From NCBI RefSeq assembly GCF_002234595.1, contig NZ_NMUL01000011.1, positions 1 through 64,000 of the forward strand: a DNA stretch of 64,000 bases, written 5' to 3'. The notes beneath the pieces are model-generated. The model searched no databases and had not been told where the DNA came from. It worked only from the letters and a program-made list of their open reading frames with translations. The position numbers and the translations under genes were made by a program. This document shows positions 23,841-31,832 of this stretch, piece by piece. Source of the stretch: Amycolatopsis vastitatis (GTDB lineage Bacteria; Actinomycetota; Actinomycetes; Mycobacteriales; Pseudonocardiaceae). Positions within the stretch are counted from its first letter, which is position 1, and each line of letters begins with the position of its first letter.

Positions 23841-25586
23841 TCATTCGAAGACGCCTTGGTAGATGTCGTTGATGTTCCAATGGCCGGGAGTCGGGACCGG
23901 CTCGTTGACCATGGGGACGTCGAGCACGGCGGGGCGCCGGTTCGCGATCGCCTCGCGCAGGGCGGCGGCGAGGTCCTCGGGGCGTTCGACGGTGTAGCCG
24001 TCGGCGCCGCAGGAGCGGCCGAAGGCCGCGAAGTCGGGGGAGAAGGGGTTGCCGTCCTGGTCGCGGAACTCGCAGCCGAAGCTCTGGCCGAAGTTGTGGG
24101 CCTGCAGGTCCGCGATGGTGCCGTGGGCCCGGTTGTTCATCACGACGAACAGCACGGGCAACCCCTGCTCGACGGCCAGCGGCACGGCGGGAAGCTGGGC
24201 ACTCATCCCGCCGTCGCCGACGAGCGCGACGACGACGCGATCCGGCTGGGCCAGCTGCACGCCGACCGCGGCCGCCGGGCCGAAGCCCATCGTGGACGCG
24301 CCGCCCGGAGTGATGAACCGGCCCTCCTCGGGCAGCTCGTAGCACTGGGCGACGCCGTTCTTGTTCCAGCCGACGTCGGTGACGAGCACGGCGTCGGCGG
24401 GGAGCGTCGTGCGCAGATCCTCGAGGATCCGCTCGGGGCGAAGCGGGAAGTCGGTGCTGCGGCCGCGTTCCTGGCTCGCCGAGAAGAGGTCCGCGCGGAC
24501 CGAGCCGATCTGCGCGCGGACGTCGGCTCGCTCGACGGGCTCGGCTACCAGGTCCTTGACGGCGGCGGTGATGGCCGGCACGGCGTGGTTCACGTCGGCG
24601 ACCGCGCCGATCTCGACGGGGTAGTTGCGGCCGATCTCGGCGGCGTCGAGGTCGATCTGGATCAGCCGGCCGGGCGGGAACGCCCAGGTGTACTCGGAGT
24701 TCCACGAGCTGGCGTCGGTCTCGGCGAACCGGGTCGCGAGCGCGAGGACTACGTCGGCCTTGCGGGTGTACTCGTTGGTCAGCTCGAGGCCCCAGAACCC
24801 GGTCATGCCCATGACGAGCGGGTGGCGGTCGGGAAGGGTGCCCTTGGCCATCAGGGAGTGGGCCACCGGGATGTCGAGGTACTCGACGAGTTCGCGCAGC
24901 GCGGCCCGTCCTTCCGGCGAACGGAGGCCGCCGCCGACGTACACGAGCGGGCGTTCGGCGCCGGCCAGCGCCTGCGCGATCCGATGGGCGTCGGCGGCGG
25001 ACAGCGCGGGCTTCGCCGTGTGCGCGACGAGCGGGTACTCGACGAGCGGGACCGCACGCGAGAAGTGGTCCATTGGGACGCTGAGCAGGACGGCGCCCGG
25101 CCGGCCCGAGGTCGCCGTCCAGAACGCGCGCTCGGTGAACCGGGCGAGGTCCTCGGCGCGGTGCACCTGCCACGCGCGCTTGACGAAGGGGCGGTAGATG
25201 GCGGTCTGGTCGGCGTCGGCGTGCAGGTTGACTTCCTGGTGCGGGTGCCGGCCGTGGTAGTACGACGGGATGTCCCCGGAGATCGTGATCAGCGGCACCG
25301 AGTCGAACGCCGCGGTGGCCACGCCGGTGACCGCGTTCATCATGCCGGGCCCGACGTGGACCAGCAGGACGCCGGGCTTGCCGGTGGCGCGGGCGTAGCC
25401 GTCGGCGGCGTGGGCGGCGGCCTGCTCGTGCCTGGCCATGACGAACTTGATGCGGCTGCGGCCCAGCGCGTCCAGGAACGCGATGTTGGTGTGCCCGCAC
25501 AGGCCGAACACGTACTCGACGCCGTAGGACTCCAGCTGGCGGACGAGCGCCTCGGCGGCGGTGATGGTCGGGGCGGGGTGGCTCAT
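23841..25586 (-). CDS. ThDP-dependent enzyme (acetolactate-synthase/2-oxoacid-decarboxylase superfamily)
   Basis: A 581-aa protein with the three-domain ThDP architecture. The N-terminal PYR domain has the catalytic Glu in VMARHEQAAAHAADGYAR and GVLLVHVGPGMMNAVTG. A central domain follows (AERPLVYVGGGLR). The C-terminal PP domain carries the Mg/ThDP motif GDGGMSAQLPAVPLAVEQGL with the downstream NNRAHGT. Closest in layout are acetolactate synthase large subunits, sulfoacetaldehyde acetyltransferases and benzoylformate-type decarboxylases; no regulatory subunit gene is nearby. With an aldehyde dehydrogenase immediately upstream in the same transcript, decarboxylation of a 2-oxo acid to an aldehyde is the likeliest role (inference). 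Confidence 0.85.
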   Translation of the reverse strand: MSHPAPTITAAEALVRQLESYGVEYVFGLCGHTNIAFLDALGRSRIKFVMARHEQAAAHAADGYARATGKPGVLLVHVGPGMMNAVTGVATAAFDSVPLITISGDIPSYYHGRHPHQEVNLHADADQTAIYRPFVKRAWQVHRAEDLARFTERAFWTATSGRPGAVLLSVPMDHFSRAVPLVEYPLVAHTAKPALSAADAHRIAQALAGAERPLVYVGGGLRSPEGRAALRELVEYLDIPVAHSLMAKGTLPDRHPLVMGMTGFWGLELTNEYTRKADVVLALATRFAETDASSWNSEYTWAFPPGRLIQIDLDAAEIGRNYPVEIGAVADVNHAVPAITAAVKDLVAEPVERADVRAQIGSVRADLFSASQERGRSTDFPLRPERILEDLRTTLPADAVLVTDVGWNKNGVAQCYELPEEGRFITPGGASTMGFGPAAAVGVQLAQPDRVVVALVGDGGMSAQLPAVPLAVEQGLPVLFVVMNNRAHGTIADLQAHNFGQSFGCEFRDQDGNPFSPDFAAFGRSCGADGYTVERPEDLAAALREAIANRRPAVLDVPMVNEPVPTPGHWNINDIYQGVFE

Positions 25587-25621
25587 CGAAGTCGAACTCC
25601 TCTCCTCGCTCGGCGTTCCGG

Positions 25622-27100
25622 TCACTGCTCGCCCCAGATGGACAGGTTGCGCAGCACGAGGGTCTTGACGACGGTGTAGTCGTCGATCATGGGCGCGGGG
25701 GACTCGCGGCCGAAGCCGGAGTCCTTGACCCCGCCGAAGGGCACGTGGTCGAGGCGGAAGTTCGACGAGCCGTTGACGATCAGCCCGCCGACCTGCAGTT
25801 CGCGCCACGCGGTGAAGATCGCGCCGATGTCCTGCGTGAAGATTCCGGCCTGCAGGCCGAACCGGCTGGTGTTGCACGACGCGATGACCGTGTCGAGGTC
25901 GTCGAACGGCAGCACGGCCACCAGGGCGCCGAACACCTCCTCGACGACGACGGTGGCGTCCGGCGAGGGGTCGGCGACGATGGTGGGCAGCAGCGTGGCT
26001 CCGTCGCGGGTACCGCCCAGCAGGACCCGCGCGCCTCCGGCTGCCGCTTCGGAGGTCCACTTTTCGACGCGGGCCGCGGCTTCGTCGTCGACCATCGAGC
26101 CGACGTCGGTGGCCTCGTCCAGGGGGTCGCCGACCCGCAACCCCTCGACCTCGGTGCGGAACGCGGTGAGGAAGTCCTCGAACCGGCTGCGGTGCACGTA
26201 GACCCGCTGGACGGAGATGCAGCTCTGGCCGGAGTTGCTGTAGCCGGTGCGGGCGCAGGTCTTGGCGGCGAGAGCGATGTCGGCGTCCGCGCACACGAGC
26301 GTCGCGGCGTTTCCGCCGAGTTCCAGCACCAGCCGTTTGGCACCGGCCGCGCGGGCGACCGCGTTGCCGGTCTCGGCACTGCCGGTGAAGCTGATGACGG
26401 CGACTTCGCGGGCCGCGCACAGGGCTGCGCCGACGTCACCGCCGCCGTGCAGCAGCTGCACCGCTTCCGGTGGCATGCCCGCTTCCAGCAGCAGCGCCAC
26501 CACGGCCGCGGTCGTGGCCGGCGCCTGGGGCGGAGCTTTCACCAGCGTGGTGTTGCCGGCGGCGAACGAGGCGCCGAGCTTGTGGGCCAGGAGGTTCGCC
26601 GGGGCGTTGAACGGGGTGATCGCCAGGGCCACCCCGGCCGGCGCGCGGTAGGTCAGGGCGGTGTTGCCGACCCCGCGTTGCCAGCCGGCGACCGGCAGGT
26701 TCTCCCCGCCGATGTGCCGGGTTTCGGCGGCGCAGACGGCGAAGGTGTCCGCGACGCGGTCGAGCTCGCCCCGTCCGTCCTTGAGGGGCTTCCCGAGTTC
26801 GAGGGCGATCAGCCGGGCGATGTCGTCCCGGTGGTCTTCGGCCAGCCGTGAGGCGCGCTCCAGGATCGCCGCACGGGTGGCCGGGGCCAGACGCGCGACG
26901 GCGGGCGTGGACGCGGCGGCGTGGCGGACCGCGCGGGCGATCTGGGCCTCGTCCGCGGTGATCGACGTGGACACCACTTTTCGCTGGTAGGGGCCGATGC
27001 GCTCGGCGACCGAGCCCTCGCGGGACCACTGCCCGGCGATGAACGCGGCGGCCTCGACCGAGGTTTCGGATTTTGCGGCTTCGAGGATCTGCTCCAGCAC
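25622..27100 (-). CDS. aldehyde dehydrogenase
   Basis: A 492-aa NAD(P)-dependent aldehyde dehydrogenase, first gene of the minus-strand cluster. GTG 27100 is chosen because AAGGGAG lies 7 bp upstream. Family marks: PFNAPANLLAHK, FTGSAETGNAVA, the general-base Glu in LELGGNAAT, catalytic Cys in YSNSGQSCISVQRV and the closing FRLDHVPFGGVKDSGFGRE. It oxidises an aldehyde to the acid, plausibly the product of the neighbouring ThDP enzyme. It is divergent from the IclR gene. Confidence 0.9.
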   Translation of the reverse strand: MLEQILEAAKSETSVEAAAFIAGQWSREGSVAERIGPYQRKVVSTSITADEAQIARAVRHAAASTPAVARLAPATRAAILERASRLAEDHRDDIARLIALELGKPLKDGRGELDRVADTFAVCAAETRHIGGENLPVAGWQRGVGNTALTYRAPAGVALAITPFNAPANLLAHKLGASFAAGNTTLVKAPPQAPATTAAVVALLLEAGMPPEAVQLLHGGGDVGAALCAAREVAVISFTGSAETGNAVARAAGAKRLVLELGGNAATLVCADADIALAAKTCARTGYSNSGQSCISVQRVYVHRSRFEDFLTAFRTEVEGLRVGDPLDEATDVGSMVDDEAAARVEKWTSEAAAGGARVLLGGTRDGATLLPTIVADPSPDATVVVEEVFGALVAVLPFDDLDTVIASCNTSRFGLQAGIFTQDIGAIFTAWRELQVGGLIVNGSSNFRLDHVPFGGVKDSGFGRESPAPMIDDYTVVKTLVLRNLSIWGEQ

Positions 27101-27137
27101 CGCCACACTCCCTTGTGAACCATTAAACGGCACTTCT

Positions 27138-27173
27138 GGACCGCTCTGCGGACTCCGTGTAACGTACGGTCAG
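27138..27173. promoter_or_regulatory. operator-like elements between the aldehyde dehydrogenase and iclR-type genes
   Basis: GGACC-GCTCTGC-GGACT (27138-27154) contains a perfect CCGC-TCT-GCGG inverted repeat and shares GGACCGCTCTG(T/C)GGAC with the site at 15599-15615 before pqqA. AACGTACGGT follows at 27161-27170 and resembles the TetR-type sites at 38213, 34777 and 41146. The first is a candidate IclR operator. Confidence 0.45.
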
Positions 27174-27262
27174 CTGCCTACCGGTGGCAAGAGCGGGATC
27201 TGAAACTGTTGCGAACTGGTCCACCGGCCGGGGACCCGCAATGCGACGAAGGGTGTGCAGAG

Positions 27263-28048
27263 ATGAAGGCTGACGGGGCCGAGGAGCGCGAGGGCTCGTC
27301 CGGTGAGGGGGGTGTCCGGAGCGTGCAGCGCGCGCTGGACATCCTGGGGTTGCTGACCGACGAGCGGCCCGCCGTCACGATCTCCGACATCGTGAAGGCG
27401 ACGGGTCTCGCGAAGACGACGGCGATCCGGCTGGCGCAGACGCTGGAGCTCAACGGGTTGCTGTGGTCGACCGGCAAGGGCTACATGGCCGGCCCCGGGC
27501 TGTGGCGGTGGGCGCACCTCGCGCGGCAGAGCTGGGAACTGCCGCCGGAGATGATGCAGCTGATGCGCGAACTCGGCGGCCGGCAGCGGGAGACGGTGAA
27601 CCTCTACGTCCGGCGGGACATGTACCGGGTTTGCGTTGCCCAGCAGGAAAGCCCGCAGCCGCTGCGGCACGTCGTGCGCGTCGGTGACGAACTCCCGTTG
27701 TGGGGCGGCGCCTCGTCGAAAGTCTTGCTCCGCGACGCTTCTCCTGCTTTGCTGAAGAGGATCGCGCGCAGTTCCCCGGCCGGTGCCGACTACGCCGACA
27801 GTATCCACAAAGGACTGATCGAGGCGGCGGACCAGGGGTACGCGGTGAGTCACGGCGAACGCGAAGCGGGTCTGTCGGCCGTGGCGGTCCCCGTGCTCGG
27901 CAAGAACGGTGCTGTCGCTGCCGCGTTGTCGTTGAGCGGTCCCACCGTCCGGTTCTCCGAGGACCGGATCGCCGAGTTCGTGGCCGACCTCACCGAGTCC
28001 GCAACGCGGATGAGCGAGCGGGGATTCGACCATCCGTTCGCCGGCTGA
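27263..28048 (+). CDS. IclR-family transcriptional regulator
   Basis: A 261-aa regulator: winged helix SVQRALDILGLLTDE, VTISDIVKATGLAKTTAIRLAQTLE at residues ~15-75, then the IclR effector domain (GGASSKVLL, GYAVSHGEREAGLSAVAVPVLG). ATG 27263 is preferred with GAAGGG about 10 bp upstream. It faces the aldehyde dehydrogenase gene and precedes the CoA-transferase operon by 37 bp, so it probably controls both arms. IclR proteins commonly respond to aromatic or short carboxylic acids. Confidence 0.9.
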   Translation: MKADGAEEREGSSGEGGVRSVQRALDILGLLTDERPAVTISDIVKATGLAKTTAIRLAQTLELNGLLWSTGKGYMAGPGLWRWAHLARQSWELPPEMMQLMRELGGRQRETVNLYVRRDMYRVCVAQQESPQPLRHVVRVGDELPLWGGASSKVLLRDASPALLKRIARSSPAGADYADSIHKGLIEAADQGYAVSHGEREAGLSAVAVPVLGKNGAVAAALSLSGPTVRFSEDRIAEFVADLTESATRMSERGFDHPFAG

Positions 28049-28085
28049 CTCCGGCCGGGCTCGTCGCCAGGTGCAAGGAGAGGGA

Positions 28086-29315
28086 ATGACGAAACGACCG
28101 CTTCGCGGGATCCGGGTGCTCGACCTGACCAATGTCCTCGCCGGACCGTACTGCAGCTACCAGCTGATGCTGTTCGGCGCCGAGGTGGTCAAGGTCGAGC
28201 TGCCGGGCTCGGGCGACCTTGCCCGGAACCTGGGACCGGACGCGGCCCTGAACCGGGCCGGCATCGGCACGTCGTTCCTGGCGCAGAACGCCGGCAAGAA
28301 GTCGATCGAGATCGACCTCAAGGACACCGGTCAGCGAGAACTCTTCCAGGATCTCGTCCGCGGCGCGGACGTCGTCCTCGAGAACTACCGCGCCGGGGTG
28401 CTCGACCGGCTCGGCTTCGGCTGGGAAAGCCTGCGCGCGCTGAACTCCGGACTGGTGTACTGCGCCATTTCCGGTTTCGGCCAAAGCGGACCGATGAGCC
28501 AGGCCCCGGCCTACGACCAGATCATCCAAGGCCTCTCGGGCATGATGAGCGTGACCGGCACGCCGGAAACGGCACCCCTGCGGGTGGGGTTCCCGGTCTC
28601 CGACACCATCGGCGGGCTGATGGCGGCGCTGGCCATTTCGGCTGCTTTGGTCGGCCGGGACCGCACCGGTGAAGGGTCCTTTTTGGACCTGTCGATGCTC
28701 GAGGCGTCCATTTCCGCGATGGGCTGGGCGGTTTCGAACTACGTCATCAGCGGCGTCCCGCCGGTCCCGATGGGGCGCGACAACGCGACGGCGGCGCCCT
28801 CGGGCACGTTCTTCGCCGCGGACGGCCCGCTGAACATCGCGGCGAACCGGCAGGAGCAGTTCGTCACCCTGTGCTCGCTGGTCGGGCGGCCCGAACTGAC
28901 CACCGACCCCCGCTTCGCCGACCGCGAAGACCGCAAGGCCCACCGCGCGGACCTCGACGCCGAGCTGAACAAGGCCCTGGGCGCGCGGTCCGCGCTCGAA
29001 TGGGAGCAGCTGCTGTCCGCCGCGGGGGTGCCGGCGGCCCGGATTCTCACCGTGCCCCAGGCGATCGAGTCCGAACAGCTCGCCCACCGCGGGTTCTTCA
29101 CCGAGCTGCCGTTCCCCGGCGAGGCGGATCGCACCCTGCGCGCCAGCGGCAACGGCGTCCTCCTCGACGGCGAGCCGCTTCGGCCGAGCGCGCGGCCGCC
29201 GTTGCTCGGCGAGCACAACGACGAAGCCGTGCTGCTGGCCCGCCGGTGGAACGACGAGCCGCCCATCCCGCGACCCGCTCCGGAACGGTCGTTCGCGCCC
29301 GTGGACAAGGACTGA
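28086..29315 (+). CDS. CaiB/BaiF (family III) CoA-transferase
   Basis: A 409-aa CoA-transferase starting at ATG 28086 behind AAGGAGAGGG. Family marks: LRGIRVLDLTNVLAGPYC, GAEVVKVELPGSGDLAR, NKKSIEID-like NAGKKSIEIDL, NYRAGVLDRLGFG, AISGFGQSGP and the catalytic Asp in GSFLDLSMLEA. It moves CoA between carboxylic acids. One base separates it from the citryl-CoA-lyase-like gene, suggesting that the acid it activates is the substrate of that enzyme. Confidence 0.92.
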   Translation: MTKRPLRGIRVLDLTNVLAGPYCSYQLMLFGAEVVKVELPGSGDLARNLGPDAALNRAGIGTSFLAQNAGKKSIEIDLKDTGQRELFQDLVRGADVVLENYRAGVLDRLGFGWESLRALNSGLVYCAISGFGQSGPMSQAPAYDQIIQGLSGMMSVTGTPETAPLRVGFPVSDTIGGLMAALAISAALVGRDRTGEGSFLDLSMLEASISAMGWAVSNYVISGVPPVPMGRDNATAAPSGTFFAADGPLNIAANRQEQFVTLCSLVGRPELTTDPRFADREDRKAHRADLDAELNKALGARSALEWEQLLSAAGVPAARILTVPQAIESEQLAHRGFFTELPFPGEADRTLRASGNGVLLDGEPLRPSARPPLLGEHNDEAVLLARRWNDEPPIPRPAPERSFAPVDKD

Positions 29316-29316
29316 C

Positions 29317-30117
29317 ATGGACGCCGGAACGACTGCCGCGGCCGACTGGTGGGCCAACGCGATCTGCCGCATGGAACCGGGCGTGGTCGAACTGCGCGGA
29401 ATCCCGGTGCAGGAGCTGATCGGCTCCCACGGGTTCGTCGCCACGATCTGGCTGATGGTGCGGGGAACGAGCCCGTCGCCCCGGGAAGCGGCGTTGCTCG
29501 AAGCCGCGATGGTCGCGTCGGTCGACCACGGTCCGCAAGCGCCGTCCATCGCGATCGCGCGGATGACGGCGACCTGCGGAGTGGGCCTGAACAACGCGAT
29601 GGCGTCCGGGGTCAACGCGCTGGGCGACTCCCACGGCGGCGCCGGGCAACAGTGCGTCGAGCTGCTGTCGGCGATCGTCTCCCGCGAAGAGGCCGGAGAA
29701 TCCCTCGAAGCCGCAACTGAAGCCGTCGTGACGGACTTCCGGAAGCACAGCCGCTACCTGCCCGGCTTCGGTCACCGCTTCCACCCGCGTGACCCACGCC
29801 GTGATCCCCTGCTGGGGCTGGTGGACGAGGCCGTCGCCGAGGGTGTCGTGGCGGGGAACCACCTGCGCGCGGCGCGTGCGGTGGAGGAACTGCTGAACAA
29901 GGGCCGGGCCAAGCCGATCCCGATGAACATCGACGGCGCCACCGCGGTGATCTACGCCGAGCTCGGGTTTCCGCCACCGCTCGCGCGAGGGTTGTTCGTG
30001 CTCAGCCGCAGCGTCGGGATCCTGGCCCACGCCTGGGAGGAGACGACGCAGGGCCGGCGGAACAAGGGCCCGGTGCCGACGTCGATCCTGCCGACCGTGC
30101 TGCCGGTCCAGGCGTGA
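29317..30117 (+). CDS. citryl-CoA-lyase-like member of the citrate synthase family
   Basis: A 266-aa short citrate-synthase-fold enzyme lacking the N-terminal domain of full synthases. Catalytic residues can be matched: His in GDSHGGAG, His and Arg in GFGHRFHPRDPR, and the base Asp in MNIDGATAVIYAELGFP. Short members work in the cleavage direction, splitting a CoA thioester of a citrate-like acid into acyl-CoA and a 2-oxo acid. Coupling to a CoA-transferase supports this. The real substrate is unknown (citrate, citramalate or a related acid). It overlaps the next gene by 4 bp. Confidence 0.82.
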   Translation: MDAGTTAAADWWANAICRMEPGVVELRGIPVQELIGSHGFVATIWLMVRGTSPSPREAALLEAAMVASVDHGPQAPSIAIARMTATCGVGLNNAMASGVNALGDSHGGAGQQCVELLSAIVSREEAGESLEAATEAVVTDFRKHSRYLPGFGHRFHPRDPRRDPLLGLVDEAVAEGVVAGNHLRAARAVEELLNKGRAKPIPMNIDGATAVIYAELGFPPPLARGLFVLSRSVGILAHAWEETTQGRRNKGPVPTSILPTVLPVQA

Positions 30118-31802
30118 CCGACCACCCGGTCGATCTGCTCGTCCTCGGCTCCGGCGCGGCCGGCCTCGCGGCGGCCGTCGCCGGGGCCGCCGAGGGACTT
30201 TCGGTGCTGGTGCTGGAGAAGACGGAGTGGCTCGGCGGCACGAGCGCCTACTCGGCCGGAACGTCGTGGATCCCGGGCCACCGGCACCAGCCCGACCCGG
30301 CCGCCGACCTCGCGGAGGCTCGCCGGTACCTCGACGCGCTCGTCGGCGACCGGGCGCCACGTGAACTGCGGGAGTCCTACCTGCGCCACGGGCCCGAGGC
30401 GATCGAGTACTTCGAACGGCTCGGCCTCCGATTCTGGCATTCGGCACACGTCGTCGACTACCACCCGGACCTGCCGGGATCGGGGGTCGGCCGGGCGCTG
30501 GAACCGCACACGTTCGACGCGCGGCGGCTCGCCCACTTCGGCCGCGTTCGATGGCCGATCCCGGAGTTCGCGTTGTTCGGCGGGACGCTCATGGTCCGCC
30601 GGCGCGAGGCCGACCGGCTGCTGAAGGTGTTCGACGGCTCGGTACGCGCGACGGCACTGGCCCTCCGCCTCGGCGCGAGGTGGGTGGTCGACCGTCTCCG
30701 CCACCCTCGCGGGACGCGCCTGACGATGGGCAACGCGCTCGTCGCCGCCCTCTACGACCAGCTGACGCGCCGCTCCGGGGGCGTCTGGTTCACCGCGCGG
30801 ACGACCGAGCTGACGACCGATGCCCCGGGTCGGGTGACGGGTGCGGTCGTGTCCCACCGAGGGCGGCTGGTGCAAGTGACGGCCCGCCGCGGTGTCGTCC
30901 TCGCCGGCGGCGGGTTCCCGGCGAATCCGGACCTGCGCGCCGAGCACCTGCCGTCGCCGACGCCGCAGTTCACGCCGGCCGCCGAGGGCGCCACGGGTGA
31001 CACGATCGCGTTGGCCAGGTCGGTGGGCGGCGTCCTGGCCGAGCCGCGCGACGACAACGCGTTGTGGTTCCCGAGCTCCCTGGGCCGCCGGAAGGACGGC
31101 TCCACGGCCGTGTTCCCGCACATCTGGGACCGCGCCAAGCCCGGCATCGTGGCCGTCGACGCGGCCGGTCGGCGGTTCGTCGACGAGTCGGTGTCCTACC
31201 ACCGGTTCGTCCGGGCGATGTACGCCGCGGACGCGATCCCCGCGTGGTTGGTCCTCGACGCTCGGACGCTGAGGCGGTACGGGCTGGGTATGATCCGACC
31301 GCATGCACGCCGGGCCGTGCTCCGCCGGTACCGCGACCAGGGATATCTGCACACCGCTGACACTTTCGAGGATCTGGCGATGAGGACCGGAGTCGATGCG
31401 GCCGGTCTCAAAAGGACGATCGCCGCAACGAACCGTTCCGCACGCACCGGCATCGACGAGGAGTTCGGCAAGGGGGAGAGTCCGTACGGCCGCCAGTACG
31501 GCGATCCGGCTCACCGTCCGCACGTGAACTTGGGTTCGATCGAACAGCCGCCGTTCTCCGCCATCGAGGTGGTCCCGACTCCCTTGGCGACCGCGCTGGG
31601 CCTCTGCACCAGCCCTGACGCCGAAGTCCTCAGTGCGAGCGGTGACCCGGTCCGAGGGCTCTACGCCTGTGGCAACGACGCGTCGTCGATGACCGCCTCG
31701 GAGTACCCGGGCGCGGGGTGTCAGATCGGAGCGGGATTGGTGTTCGGCTATCTGGCCGCGCAGCACGCCCGCGAACTTCCCGGCGACCGCCGGCGCGGCT
31801 GA
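30114..31802 (+). CDS. FAD-dependent dehydrogenase of the fumarate reductase / ketosteroid dehydrogenase family
   Basis: A 562-aa flavoprotein starting at GTG 30114 in a 4-bp overlap. The FAD-binding fold opens with DLLVLGSGAAGLAAAVAGAAEGLSV and LEKTEWLGGTSAYSAG, continues with RRGVVLAGGGFPAN, and closes with GLYACGNDASSMTASEYPGAGCQIGAGLVFGY. Relatives introduce or reduce a C-C double bond next to a carbonyl in steroids, fumarate or cyclic acids. In this operon it may desaturate the ring or chain before CoA activation (inference). It ends 30 bp from a convergent gene. Confidence 0.88.
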   Translation: MTDHPVDLLVLGSGAAGLAAAVAGAAEGLSVLVLEKTEWLGGTSAYSAGTSWIPGHRHQPDPAADLAEARRYLDALVGDRAPRELRESYLRHGPEAIEYFERLGLRFWHSAHVVDYHPDLPGSGVGRALEPHTFDARRLAHFGRVRWPIPEFALFGGTLMVRRREADRLLKVFDGSVRATALALRLGARWVVDRLRHPRGTRLTMGNALVAALYDQLTRRSGGVWFTARTTELTTDAPGRVTGAVVSHRGRLVQVTARRGVVLAGGGFPANPDLRAEHLPSPTPQFTPAAEGATGDTIALARSVGGVLAEPRDDNALWFPSSLGRRKDGSTAVFPHIWDRAKPGIVAVDAAGRRFVDESVSYHRFVRAMYAADAIPAWLVLDARTLRRYGLGMIRPHARRAVLRRYRDQGYLHTADTFEDLAMRTGVDAAGLKRTIAATNRSARTGIDEEFGKGESPYGRQYGDPAHRPHVNLGSIEQPPFSAIEVVPTPLATALGLCTSPDAEVLSASGDPVRGLYACGNDASSMTASEYPGAGCQIGAGLVFGYLAAQHARELPGDRRRG

Positions 31803-31832
31803 CCCCGTGAGACCAGACGCCGGAAGAGGCCG

